Source: Otatea glauca
Taxonomy: Eukaryota > Streptophyta > Magnoliopsida > Poales > Poaceae
NCBI GenBank assembly: GCA_036346275.1
Contig: CM070720.1
Location: 7,045,278-7,109,277 of the forward strand
Length of the DNA stretch: 64,000 nucleotides
Direction: 5' to 3'
How positions within the stretch are numbered: the first letter of the stretch is position 1; each line of letters begins with the position of its first letter. The notes beneath the pieces were generated by a model. The model was not told the origin of the DNA. It did not search any database and worked only from the letters and a program-made list of their open reading frames with translations. The position numbers and the translations under genes are program-made. Positions 10,804-21,338 of this stretch are shown here, piece after piece.

Positions 10804-11710
10804 TGATGAGGACATCTCCACAATGGATACAACCAGCTCTAACTCCACTCACGGGATGAACCACCACTTCAAGGACCACTCACTCGAGCCCATGCCGTTA
10901 ACTAAATTATCGGTGAAGGCGTTCCTAAGTATTCCAATTAATAATACAATGAATGAGATGCTATTTATTTTTGTGATGATGTGATTATTCTTAAGAACCA
11001 TGGAAGACCCTAGCGTACAAAGGAGTTCGTGTCGGAGGAAGAGCACATTGAAATCAGATTCGGACTTCGAGAGATGGTCAGATTCAAACAGCCAAAACTT
11101 TTGATCGGATGGCTTACGGAGGTCTCACGATACAAGAACAGAAAGCTCTGGTCGTCCTCTTTCCAACCGATCCGAGATCACCTCGAAATTCCTTCAAGTC
11201 AGCGGAAATCGCAAAACAATCCAGAACACTTTTCCAATCCGAGTCTAATTGGGCTCTAGTCTTTATTTCGAGTTATAATCGGTAGGCCCATGTTAAGGCC
11301 CGTCTTGCATGCCCTTGGTCTATAATTAGCCAGCCGCCACCATAGTTAGGGTTTTGGGTTTTATTTGATTGATTAGCCATTGCTCACTGCTTATACTCAG
11401 CGTCTTGACTAGGCGCCCGTCTACTGTTCATGGAACCCCAACCCGAGTGTTTTGTTTGAGAACCATCTGAATTCATATTATAATTGAGTTGCTTGTAATC
11501 CCTTATTCTTGCTGGTTCTTGATTGCTCGCGAGGAACAAAGACCTTACGTGGTCGGGTTGGTCGCGCTTCCGCGGGATCAATAATCTTGGGAGGGTGGTG
11601 TACCCGATCGCTAAAGCAAGCGTCGGGTTCGTTGTAGTCGGACGCCAACCGCCCTCCACGGATCGATGCTACCTCCTGTCATCGAAAGATCGGGATGCCT
11701 AGTTCTATCA
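10804..11710 (+). repeat. G1 3' LTR (907 bp)
   Basis: Same start, end and length as the 5' copy, with scattered base differences. It is followed directly by the second copy of the 330-bp direct repeat instead of a target duplication. Confidence 0.92.
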
Positions 11711-12510
11711 CAAATTATACCTTACTCTAGTTGTATAGCAAACTCTTACGTAGAAATACTTATGGTTAGGATAGTACAAGAAAAACCTTAAGACATCCCT
11801 CCATGTACTATGTTGAATATATATAGATTAATGTTGTCGACTTTTGTGGCGATAAATTTATAGAGCGGCGCTAGATTTCAAACTCGAAGGTCACACAAGA
11901 CAAGGGTTTAGACAAGTTCGAGCTCTCACGGAGAGATAATACCTAATCTGTGTCTTTGGGATTATATGGATCTCTTGGATGCAGGGTCGCTCAAAGCGCA
12001 ATGTGCTCTGAGCGAAGGCAATGTATGTGTGTTAGGGCGATTGCTCGATTGATTGATGCCCATGTTGTTGCCCGCCCTCTCCCTTATATAGCGGGGTGGG
12101 GCGGCTTACGAGTCCGTCGATTAGGAGATTCCGATCGGTTACTAGATTCTAGTCGATTCTGAGGATGGAGTTTACATCTTTATCTACCTATTAACGACTT
12201 GGATTACAACCGTATCTTTTATATCTAAATAAGTATTCAATTGTCTATAGGATGTGCCCCCTTGCATATGGCGGCAAGGCTTGGTAGGAGGTTCATCCTT
12301 TGGGCCTTTACTTGGGCTGTCGTCTCCTTAAGTAGCATTGAGCTTTGTCATGAAGGTACAGGTTCCATATATTCCACAAATGTTCTATTAAATTTTTGTT
12401 GTAAATCTTTTGTATTGCTTTCTGGGTTACTGTCGTAAATGTTAAACCATGATGTTGAAATTTACGATGTGCCAACCCTTCTTTAATAAGAAATTTTTAA
12501 TTAAGAAAAT
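11711..12510 (-). mobile_element. R2 3' LTR (Retand type, minus) with its flank
   Basis: From 11835 to about 12510 this reads, on the minus strand, as an LTR: U3, a TATA box (reverse complement of CCTTATATAGCGGGG at about 12092-12106), R, then U5 ending near the sequence tgtcgactttt at about 11833. The 11711-11834 part is flanking DNA, and the whole 11711-12042 stretch is copy 2 of the direct repeat. An inverted copy of the LTR lies at 20160-20665. It is followed by CAGTAGCCCCCGAGTG (about 12523), a signature often seen next to the LTR in this lineage. The exact outer ends are uncertain. Confidence 0.65.
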
Positions 12511-12896
12511 TTTAATGAATCACAGTAGCCCCCGAGTGATTCATGATCCGATTGCTATTTTTATCCGGGCCTTGATTCTAGATCAACATCTCTAGCTTCC
12601 AGCATAAACCTCTGACAGGTCTCTTTCTTTGATCTGAATGTTTCTTCTTGCAGCAAGGGGATTATGAAGGACTCGAATATAACCTTTGATTTTTTTTGGT
12701 TTGAAAGCTTGAAGCGAAACCTTAATATCCTTCCTCTTCAATGATCGACTTCACGCGATCTTGAGTCGTCTTGATTTTCTGTGCCAATTCACTTACTGAA
12801 AAAACTCCTTGGCCTTTGAAACCATCTTAACTCTAAGTCTCCTCGGCTTCATCGTGTCTTCACATCCTCGCATTTACTTCAACCTTATCACATTGG

Positions 12897-12906
12897 CTAT
12901 AAAAGG
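12897..12906 (+). promoter_or_regulatory. TATA box of a small antisense gene in R2
   Basis: CTATAAAAGG matches the strong plant TATA consensus. It lies 77 bp before the ATG at 12974, a normal 5' leader length. Confidence 0.6.
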
Positions 12907-12973
12907 TGAACCAATGCTTAGGATGTATTCCTTCAACTTAGTCCTCACCTTATTGTTTCAAGCTTCTTTCTTC

Positions 12974-13183
12974 ATGAGGAACTTCAAAGACGATCGAGAC
13001 GACCCAGAGCTCGCCCAGCTGTGGGAAGATTTCGACCGTGCCATGGCAGAATTGGCCGAGGAGGAGGCGGTTGCTCGCGACCGCGCCGCCATCGACACCT
13101 TCCTGGAGATCTTCCCAGCCCTCTATAGGGCCAGGGACACCCTCGTGGAGGTATTGGATCGCGTGCATCGGGGTGAAGTGTAG
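12974..13183 (+). CDS. Small acidic, helical protein of unknown function (69 aa)
   Basis: The open frame begins at 12809, but the TATA box at 12897 favours the ATG at 12974, giving a 69-residue protein starting MRNFKDDRDDPELAQLWED. It is rich in Glu, Asp and Ala with a heptad-like pattern (AMAELAEEEAVARDRAA, then FLEIFPALYRARDTLVEVL), so it is probably helical. A polyadenylation signal AATAAA lies at 13242-13247. This TATA-frame-AATAAA unit points opposite to the R2 gag-pol genes and stays open in a region where most frames are broken. An alternative start at 12923 would add a hydrophobic N-terminus (MYSFNLVLTLLFQASFF) resembling a signal anchor. I do not recognise the family; it may be a lineage-specific accessory gene of Retand-type elements. 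Confidence 0.5.
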   Translation: MRNFKDDRDDPELAQLWEDFDRAMAELAEEEAVARDRAAIDTFLEIFPALYRARDTLVEVLDRVHRGEV

Positions 13184-13360
13184 GTCCCCTATAAATGTAA
13201 TACTTTCCCGGGCATAATGCCCGGTGAACTTCTTATACATAAATAAAGAAGTACCTTTTCTCAGCATTTTTCCACAATCGTCGTTTTGAATTAGCTTGAA
13301 CCCGGCTTGGGCGCGTCGAAGCTTGCATGGTCCCTTGGTCGTGATATCCGCGCAACCGTC

Positions 13361-13805
13361 GTAGGATACACCTTAGGTCCAACTTGGGACATGTTAGGAT
13401 TTGCGCGACTCTTGGCGAGTGATACCCATATCCATTGCTTTGTAGGATATAGCTTAGGCTCGGCTTGGGCGTCTGGGATCTTCTTGCCTCGTGGCGAGTG
13501 ATACCCATATCCAAGCTGGCATGTAGGATATAGCTTAGGCTCGGCTTGTAGCGTATCATACTTACGTGGCTCTTTGCTTTGAGTGATACCCATATCATTC
13601 TTTGTAGGATATAGCTTAGGCTCGGCTTGGAGCATACCATACTTATGTGGCTCTTGGCGAGTGATACCCATATCTTTTTTTGTAGGATATAGGCGAGGCT
13701 CGGCTTGGGCGTATCATACTTATGTGGCTCTTGGCGAGTGATGCCCATACCCATTGTTGTAGGATATGGCTGCTGTCCGACTTAGGACACATCGAGGTTT
13801 ATCCG
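13361..13805 (+). repeat. Tandem array, ~80-bp unit, about 6 copies
   Basis: Units begin GTAGGATATAGCTTAGGCTC at 13361, 13442, 13523, 13604, 13682 and 13759, so the spacing is 81, 81, 81, 78 and 77 bp. Each ends GGCGAGTGATACCCATATCC or similar. The outermost units are the most diverged. It lies between the small gene and the Transposase_28-type gene of R2. Confidence 0.92.
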
Positions 13806-14169
13806 AATGGTATCCGTGCTAAGCATTACGATGCCTGACTTTTAGACCCTCATGGGGCATACCATTGGATCGTGCCCATTTAGGCTCAACTCGTGATATA
13901 TGATTCCGTCATCGGTAACCACCTAACAACCAGTGGGGCATATTACAAGAAGATATATTTTTATCCAAATCGGAGGATATCCACATCCCGCTTAGCCGAT
14001 GAAGTGGTTAAACATCCCATCGTGGGAACAGCGTGTCCCAGTATGATTTAGTCAAACGCGACCGTCCGATATGTCGGGGCCTTGGCTAGCAAATCATTAC
14101 GAAACATAGAGTAGGGCTAGGGGTTCGCAATCTTTTCCCGTCGTTTGGCAAAAACCTAATTTTCCCCCT

Positions 14170-14177
14170 TTAAAGGC
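14170..14177 (+). promoter_or_regulatory. Possible TATA element before the R2 antisense gene
   Basis: TTTAAAGG lies about 130 bp before the ATG at 14302. The paralogous gene in R3 has TTTAAAAG at about 47605, about 105 bp before its ATG. Conservation of the element in both copies supports a promoter. Confidence 0.4.
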
Positions 14178-14301
14178 GGTGATGGTTCATTTTACTCATC
14201 GTTTACTCCTGCCTCTTACCTTCCTTCGTCTCTCGCCTTCTCTGCGCTAGGGTTAGCGCTCTGCGCGCATTTTTGCGCCGCCATTGATCTTTCCTCAGAA
14301 G

Positions 14302-16800
14302 ATGTCTTCTCATCCCTCAAGGTCTCCTCCTCACGGCCTTTGCCCGAGTTGGGCGACCTCGATCCGGCAGAGAGAAGCTGCGATCCATGGTGAATGGCGG
14401 GGTTCTCCCGGACTTGGCTTTGATCTACGCTCGGCAGGGTTCTCCCGGACTTGGCTTTGATCTCGCTCGGCCGTGCGCGGTGAATCCATCCTCCTCGTCT
14501 GAAGAAGTTTTGGTTTTGAGTCTTTCTTGCACTGGGCTGGGTCTTCGGCTGCGCTTTCCTTGTGACCTTCTCTTCTTCTATGTCATCGAGTTGGTGAACT
14601 TGAATCCCAACTCTATTTTGCTAATCTCTATCTTTATTCACCTTTGCGAAGCTTTCTTGAGCATCCGTCCTCATTTTGATCTTTTCGCCATTTTACCTTA
14701 AAGTCCTATCCCTCAAGAAGCGACCCCAAGGTAATTGGGGGCGGTTTCAACCGGGAGGGCTAGCAAAATCGTACTTTGCTATTCCTTTCAAGTCTTGAAT
14801 AAGTGGCACGAGGTGGTTTTATTGTGCCAATCTGATCGGCTCTCCCTTCTTTCATCGGGCGCCCGGCCGATGGTATCCCTCTCTTGGTCTTACATTGGTG
14901 GCGCTGCAACATGGATCAAGTGCAAGACCTCTTGGTGCTCATCGGCAAATTAAAGGAAGGGGCCTACGGGGTTGGTGCGGCCCTTCGCCGTTGCTCACGG
15001 ATTCAGCCCACGAAGGGCGCGACCATCAGGGTATCGGTTTGAGGAAGGGCGATCCGACCGAGAATTGCCGATTTAATAGCGAAAGAGTAGATTTTTGCTC
15101 GAGTAAGCGATTTTTTATCGGCGTCGAGATGCCCACGAGATACCCCAAGGCCTTCTGCGCCGAATCCTCCTCTGAGGTGAGAAAGTTTTGCCGATAGATT
15201 TCTACATCCGCCTCTTGAATGACTTCTAACTTTTAATCTTCCTTTTCGGGATCGTAGCGTCTCTTAGAAAATGCCGCTCGCATAGGTGATTCTCGAAGCG
15301 GCGGTGAGCTTTCTGCTGGAGATCCGCGCCAAGAAGGAAAGAAGATGGTGGCCAAGGACCTGCGAAGCTCGGCTCCGTGGTGGTCCCAAGATCCGAGAAC
15401 CGTCGATCTGAGCCCGGTGCCTTTGGCTCCCTTTTCCAGCGAGCCAGCGGCATGGTGAGTCAACCGAGGACTCGGGCGGTCGAGAGGCGCGCGAGGTACC
15501 GATGGCGGCACCAGTGGTCCCTCGGGGCGGCTCGGCCACTCGAAAGAAGCCCGATGAGGATGAAGAAGTTCGGACGGGTTTGTTACCCCATCGACTCTTA
15601 TTTGTAGCGTTTAGCGACTTGTTTCTTGGCAGTTCTTCTCGTAGGAATCCTCGATGCTCCTGTCGAGGCGTCGTCTAGGAGCTCTGAAGAGGCTGGGCCT
15701 GGAGGTTCATGCCTCGGTTGAGGGCCTCGGCGGGGGACACGAGGCGCCCTCTAAGCCTCGGCCGCCTTCACCAGGCGCCTCGTGCTCCGGCATTGGGCTC
15801 TGTTGCTCGGGCCCATCCCCGTCAGTCCCGAGGTTGAGGAGATCTCACAGGTTCCGCCGACTCCTACTGCTTGACTCATAATGCAAGCTGCGTGGGTTGA
15901 TGAGGAGGGCGGCTTGAAGCTCTGGATGACTCGGAGGAGGAGAGGAGAGGAATGACTCTTCTGATCATGCCACTTTGCTTGTGCGCTTAGCGGGTAAGAT
16001 TTTCTCTACTCTGCGCCGTCTTCTTGCTTCGTCGGTCGACATGTAGTCACCTTTTCTTGTGATGATTACGAGAAATTGGGGCGCTCAGAAAAGTCAAGTA
16101 CCTCGGAAGATGCTTACGGAGTCGGGACGCTCGAGAATATTTTGCGGCTGGAGCGGATCAAGAAATGGACATGCGGTAGAGTGCGAGCTCTTGATCGGTG
16201 GTCGGTATTGCGGGTGAAGGAGACTCTTGGAAGAAGATAGATGTCGTCGGCTCCTTGAGGTAGATATTTCGGACCATATCATGTTTTCATTTAATCGTCT
16301 AGTTTTTGATCTTCTTGTCTTACGTGCCATTCGGGACTCTGCTAATGTAAAGCTCGGGGGCAACTTAAAGCTTGGAGAAGGAGCTAGAAGATGCGATCGG
16401 CGGCTTGGCCCTCCATGTCTTCATTGCCTTCTTGGTACTTCTTAATACTCTGTCTTGCAGTTATAAATTCAAAACAGGCGCAATCGTTGCGCTAAGCTTC
16501 ATGAAACCTCAAGCCGTTATTGAGCTTGCTTCATCCGGAGGCGAAGCCACTCGGTAGGGACCAGTCATCTCTAGGCGGAGAGAAGCCCCGAGGCGCTCAA
16601 GGGACTCTTGAAGGAGACAGCGACCAATGGTGCTAGCCAGGCTTTGGCGATCACCAAGTCGCTCTATCCCCGAGTGGATCTTGAAGCCGTTAAGGAAGGC
16701 AGCCTGCAATGTAGACGAAGATCGGGCCGCCGAGCTCTGGGAGGAAGTCAAGGATGCCTATATGGCTATTGTAGAAACTCTGGAGCTATGAACGAGATAT
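14302..16800 (+). pseudogene. R2 antisense gene with a Transposase_28-like (putative gypsy-type) domain
   Basis: The start is ATG 14302 (MSSHPSRSPPHG). The diagnostic segment FFYVIELVNLNPNSILLISI followed by FIHLCEAFLSIRPHFDLF lies at about 14575-14685 and matches the plant domain known as Transposase_28 or putative gypsy-type transposon. The C-terminal part near 16620-16760 (SQALAITKSLYPRVDLEAVK, then a degenerate helical tail) fits the usual end of such proteins. The middle is broken by frameshifts. The gene lies downstream of the minus-strand integrase and points the opposite way, as the extra antisense genes of Tat-lineage elements do (Grande of maize is the classic case). Its biochemical role is not established. 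A better copy of the C-terminal coiled coil is in R3 at 49868-50270. Confidence 0.75.
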
Positions 16801-17208
16801 ATGGAAATTTCTCTTTGTTCTTGCATTTTGTCTTTCGAGTGGTTTTGACATATCGTTGTCCGACTAGTCCAGCCCCCAGGCCTGAGGCATAGTTCATGAC
16901 GCATGTCTTAGAGTCTTTACATCGTAGGAGCAAAGCACTCGGACGCACAAATCACGAGAAGTTTGAACAAAAATAACTTTAAAAGCGAACATTCATTCAT
17001 AAAGAAACAATTGAATTACAAAGTTCAAGTGAAAAAATGACGTAGCTGTTCTATGTTCCAAGTGTTCTTGTTGCGTGCCGTCTTCACGCTTGAGCTTATA
17101 AGCTCGGTGTATCACCTCATCGATGGCGTAAGGGCCTTCCCGGCAGGGAGAGCTTATGTTCGCGCCACGAATCTTTAGAGGACGGATCTCCTTTAGAAAC
17201 GCGGCTCC
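16801..17208. other. Spacer between the R2 antisense gene and integrase
   Basis: The 3' region of the antisense gene and the 3' end of the minus-strand pol meet here. I see no further frame or repeat. Confidence 0.5.
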
Positions 17209-18135
17209 TCACATTCGTGTATGATAGCGATGTAAGCCACGAAGATATTTTGCCAACAATGGTTGCGATGTCCTGTCTTCTTCCGGTCGATCGAGGTCTT
17301 CTTGTCGGCTCTCTTGGGCGACTTCTTCATAGCTCGAACTTCGTGGGGATCGAATTATAACTTCGGTGGGGAGGACCGCCTCTGAGCCATACACGGGAAG
17401 AAGGGTGGCTGCCCGATTGCTCTGTGAGGGGTGGTTCGTAGCCCAGTGCGAAGGCAATTCTTTGACCCACCGAGTGGCGTATGGTTTGAGGCGATCGAAA
17501 ATCCTTACCTTTAGGCCTGTAAAACCATGCGTTGCTCGTTCAACCTACCCATTACTTGAGCGTGTACTCTTGATCACGAAGCGATTTTTATGCGAGTTCG
17601 CCGCACGGTCTTGAAATATACGCCTCGAATTGGGTGCCATTATCCGTGATGATCCGGTTTGATGCGCGAATCTAACCACGATTTCATGGAAGAATTTTTG
17701 CCTTTCTTCTTTGTGATTGTGGCGGCGGTTTAGCCTCAATCCATTTGGTGAATTGTCGATGACTACGAAGAGATGAGTATAACCGTCTTGGGCCTTCTTG
17801 AAAGGGCCCACCATGTCTAAGCGCCCGACCATAGCGGCGGTGATTGGGATGGTTTGTAGCTCTTGTCTTTGGTTTGTTCATCATGTCATACGAAGAAGCG
17901 ACATCCTTCACATGTCGGACGATGTCTTACGCATCGATAACAATGATCGGCTAGAAAAATCAACGAGATAAGCCGTGCCAACTAGGGCTGATGGCGCATG
18001 ATTCCCACAAACTCGAGTGGATTTACTTGAGAAGATCTCTTCCTTCTTGTTACGATATGCACCATCGTAGTACACGGAGGAGCTCTTGCGATAGAGTTCT
18101 TCCACGATCACCACATAGCTCTTGCTTGATTGCAT
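17209..18135 (-). pseudogene. R2 integrase (Tat/Retand), frameshifted
   Basis: On the minus strand: a zinc-domain remnant (18135-17908), then GLDMVGPFKKAQDGYTHLFV-like core sequence (17832-17750), a degenerate second catalytic segment near 17640, and the C-terminal VYGSEAVLPTEVIIRSPR (about 17390) with LAKYLRGLHRYHTR (17250). The wording LDMVGPFKKA and GSEAVLPTEV is typical of the Tat/Retand lineage and differs from the G1 integrase. At least three frame changes separate the parts, so it is not functional as written. Confidence 0.8.
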
Positions 18136-18289
18136 TATTTGTGCGGCTTGCGCGGTCTTGAGTAGTTAGTCGCCGTCAAATAGTCGGATATGGAGCTGTC
18201 AATCGGGGTAATGACTAGAACTTTAGCTTCAACTTCTTCTCCGTCGGGCGTCAGGCTTTGACCGGCGCTAATTGTGGGCTTATGAATTT

Positions 18290-18963
18290 CTTCAGCGAAT
18301 ACTCCTCACGGGCACCGTAGACCGGCGAGATCCCATTTTTGCTAGCTCGTTGGTGGCTTCATTGTCGTGAACACATGAGCGAGTTCGGGCCGTCAAAGTT
18401 GCCTTCCGACTTGTGTACCTCTGACGGTGGCGACCATGTTGTCTTCGATGCGGGACCATTCTTTTGCACTTGATTGACCACGAGCATTGAATCTCCACGG
18501 ACCGTAAGCGTCGAATACCGAGTGATATGGCGTCTGGAGCCCATCGATGAGTGTCTCGTGCTCGGCGGCATTGTTTGATCGGGAAAAAGTATCTGCGAGC
18601 GTACCTCAATCTTTCTCCACTTGGTGATATGAGCACAATACGGCCCAGCCTTGGCGAGCATGAGGAACCGTCAAGTACATCGTCAATGCTTGAGTTCCTT
18701 AATGACCGCCGGATTTTGAAGTTACATCCACTTGGCCGTGAAGTCGTGGCGCTTGAGACTTGATGGCTGTTGAGGCTTGAAAAGGATATCAAAAGCTCAA
18801 GCTCATTGCCCATTTGCAATTCTCTAGTGGTCTCTGGTTGTGGAGAATATCTCCTATTGGGAAGGAGGTGACCACGAAGCAGTATGTTCTTGGAGTTAGT
18901 GCTTGAGCTTGCGAGATGTAAGAATCTGACATATAATAATTTACGTACTTGCGGATAACGCAC
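18290..18963 (-). pseudogene. R2 RNase H region
   Basis: Minus-strand pieces VVTSFPIGDILHNQRPLENC and KWAMSLSF (about 18875-18790) match the RNase H region of Tat-type pol. Downstream pieces near 18660-18360 (GPYCAHITKWRKIEVRSQIL; SMLVVNQVQKNG) fit the second, archaeal-type RNase H found in Tat-lineage elements between RNase H and integrase. The frames are broken. Confidence 0.65.
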
Positions 18964-18999
18964 CTTGGATTCACTCGGAACCTCGTGAAGAAGTAGGCC

Positions 19000-20135
19000 G
19001 GATGTTGGATCTTACGGGCGTGGCGGCTCCTCCCATTCTATGATGACCGCCGCGACTACATGAGTCGTTGCGCGATGTAAAGTGCGAGAGTTCCTCTAGC
19101 ATCAGCGAAACCAAGGCCGGGGCTTTGTTAAGAAGGTCTTCAAACCTTCAAGCGCTTCTGTGCCTCTGGCGTCTATTGGAAATTGCCACGCATCTTGAGG
19201 AGTTTAAAGAATGGCATACCTCGCATACCCGGTCGGAAATAAACCTGCTTGAGTGCGGTCATGCATCTGTAAGCTTACGGGCGTCCTTACGGCAAGTCGG
19301 CGCTTCCATATTTGATATGGCCTGATCTTCTGCAGGTTGGCCTCAATGCCTCGTTGGGATCGATAAACTGGCGGTTTTCGAAGATACTCCAAAAACACAC
19401 TTCTGGGATTAAGCTTCATCTTTGAAAGCCCTTAGACTCTCGAGCGTCTCGGTCGGATCGGCAATAAGGTCTTTCCTCTCCCAAGTCTTCACCATGACAT
19501 CGTCCGTATGCCTCTACATTGCGTCAGGGTTGGGCGTGAAAACACCGTTGTATTCTTGTGTCGTTGCACGGCATTTTTCAACGAGCGCCATTGTGGTATA
19601 GCAAAAGGCTCGAAAGGCATGATGAATGAAGTCTTGATATGATCTTAGCCTTTAAGCGAATCGATGGTACCTTGAGTAGGATCGAGAAAACTCGAAATCT
19701 ACGCACCCGGGTCGAGTCAACCACTGAACAATTCAAGGTAGCCCAAAGGGATCCTTGGACATGCCTTGTTGAGATCGGTATAATCAACGCACATGCGCCA
19801 AGTTTTATTCTTCTTTTGAACTAGTCGAGGTTTGCCAACCAATCTGGATGATACACTTCTTTTATAAAGCCATGACTAAATGCTTGGTGATCTCTGTTTG
19901 ATGGCGTTCGCGATCTGGAGCAAGCTGCTAAAGCCTTTGCTTGATTGGATTTGCCTTTTAGTCGACGTGCAAAGAATGCTCGATCACCTCCTAGGGACAC
20001 GGCATGTCGGATGGTTTCTAGGCAAAGATGTTCTGTTAGCACGGAGAGAGGTGGCGAGTCGCCTTCCTATTTATCCTCGAGCCTAACTTTGATCGGGGTC
20101 ATTTTGGATGAGTCGGACGGGTCAGTGTGGAATAT
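19000..20135 (-). pseudogene. pol: R2 reverse transcriptase (Tat/Retand), frameshifted
   Basis: The minus strand encodes HGFIKEVYHPDWLANL (about 19875-19830), followed in another frame by an RT finger segment equivalent to MCVDYTDLNKACP (about 19815-19770). The thumb-side SQRGIEANLQKIRPY lies at about 19370-19310. The linking region before RT is at 20040-20130. The YxDD box is not readable in a clean frame. The order protease, RT, RNase H, integrase from high to low coordinates is correct for a minus-strand gypsy element. Confidence 0.78.
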
Positions 20136-20159
20136 ATGAAACCGGTATCTTCATGGTCG

Positions 20160-20665
20160 GCCCGGACATCGCCTAAAGAAGACAAGCCCAAGTAGAAGGC
20201 CCAAAGGATAAGCCCGTGCCAAGCCTTGCTTGTAAATGCGGAAAGGGGCACATCCTATAGACAGGTTATGCGTATATTTAGATATAAAGATCGGTATGTA
20301 ATCCAGAGTCATTGATAGGGTAGATAAAAATGTAAACTCTATCATGTAACAGGCGAGAATCTCTAACCGTCGAGGACAACATAAGCGCCCCACCCCGCCA
20401 TATAAGGGAGAGGGCGGGCAACAACATAGAAATCAAGCAATTATGCTATCAAGCCATAGCACACACATCGCATATCGCCCAGAGCACACAGCGCTCTAAG
20501 CAATCTTAGATCCAAGAGATCCATATAATCCCAGCACACAGGATTAGGGTATTATCTCCTCCGTGAGAGACTGAACCTGTCTAAACCCTTGTCTTTTGTG
20601 ACCTTCGAGTTTGAGATCTAGCGCCTACCCCATAAATTTATTGCCGACTACAAAGTCGACATCAA
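20160..20665 (+). mobile_element. Solo-like Retand-type LTR inserted between R2 protease and RT
   Basis: Reverse complement of the LTR at 11835-12510, so it points opposite to R2. On the plus strand it has a U3 region, a TATA box CCGCCATATAAGGGAG (20395-20410), an R/U5 region and an end near gtcgac at 20665. Protease-linker coding resumes on its right at about 20690 and RT-linker coding on its left at about 20150, so it interrupts the R2 polyprotein. Exact ends and target duplication are not clear. Confidence 0.65.
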
Positions 20666-20689
20666 GGATGATTCTCTTGGTTCCTTCAC

Positions 20690-21338
20690 GGGCTTTATTC
20701 TGGCGTGGCTTGCTTCTTGGACGGGACGTCGCCTTCTTCCTGCAACGTGGCAGCCTCTGTTAGGACACTCTTCAGCTCGGTGGCTGCCTCCTGCAATTCA
20801 GCAAGTTCACAATTTTCTCGGTCGCATTCCAGAGATCGCTTGATGTCGCTACGAATCGTGATGATGCTTCTGGGTCCCGGCATCTTCATCATCAAGTAGG
20901 TGTAGTGCAGGACGGCCATGAATCTAGACAGGCCAGGGCCTTCCCAAGATAGCATGGTGCGTTGTCTCGAAATCGGCCGCCGAAACTTACATACTCGGTC
21001 CGATGGTTGTCTTTGGTGCAGAAGTGGCGGGCAAAAAAATGCGCAGTGGAAATGAAGGCGCCGAGGATCACCCCATGGAGCGGTGAGTGCTCGGCCTTAG
21101 CTTCGGAGCAGGGGATGTTCATATCGCGAAGGTCTTGGTGAATAAGGCGTTGAGTCCGCTCCTCCATCGATCAATACCTTCTTGAGCTTTACATTGCGAA
21201 TGGCGGTCGAGCACTAGAGGTACTTACCGGATGTAGAACTGGTTGGGGTGATCGAGCGATCGAAGGTGATCGGGACCTCGGACCACTTAAGATCTTTGGG
21301 GGTTGCGGTTCCACGAATTGATATCGGCGGTGAGCTTT
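20690..21338 (-). pseudogene. R2 protease (Tat/Retand)
   Basis: Minus strand: PITFDRSITPTSSTSGKYL (about 21270-21215), IRNVKLKKVLIDGGAD with the active-site DGG (about 21208-21160), then DMNIPCSEAKAEHSPLHGVI and TKDNHRTEYVSF (about 21125-20990). The end is a helical linker (CELAELQEAATELKSVLTEA). It is frameshifted near the active site. The upstream gag is missing: an LTR of another element (G6) abuts at 21339. Confidence 0.8.

Larger units (their letters stand above)
4219..11710 (+). mobile_element. G1: near-complete Ty3/gypsy LTR retrotransposon
   Basis: Two 907-bp LTRs bracket a 5.7-kb internal region. A tRNA-iMet primer-binding site lies just after the 5' LTR and a purine-rich tract just before the 3' LTR. 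The domain order is gag, protease, RT, RNase H, integrase, as in Ty3/gypsy. The integrase frame is intact for 245 residues, while gag, protease, RT and RNase H each carry frameshifts. The LTRs align over their whole length with scattered differences, so the insertion is fairly recent. The expected 5-bp duplication is absent: tggag on the left and caaat on the right. Instead each side carries the same ~330-bp repeat. It is the best candidate in the window for supplying enzymes to the pol-less families. Confidence 0.9.

Noticed and set aside
13233..13754. Minus-strand frame of 173 residues with internal repeats
   Set aside because: The protein repeats only mirror the ~80-bp tandem DNA units (81 is a multiple of 3), so the open frame is a by-product.
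20160..20665. Reading this as the R2 5' LTR
   Set aside because: It points opposite to R2 and lies between its protease and RT, so it is an insertion and not a terminal LTR of R2.
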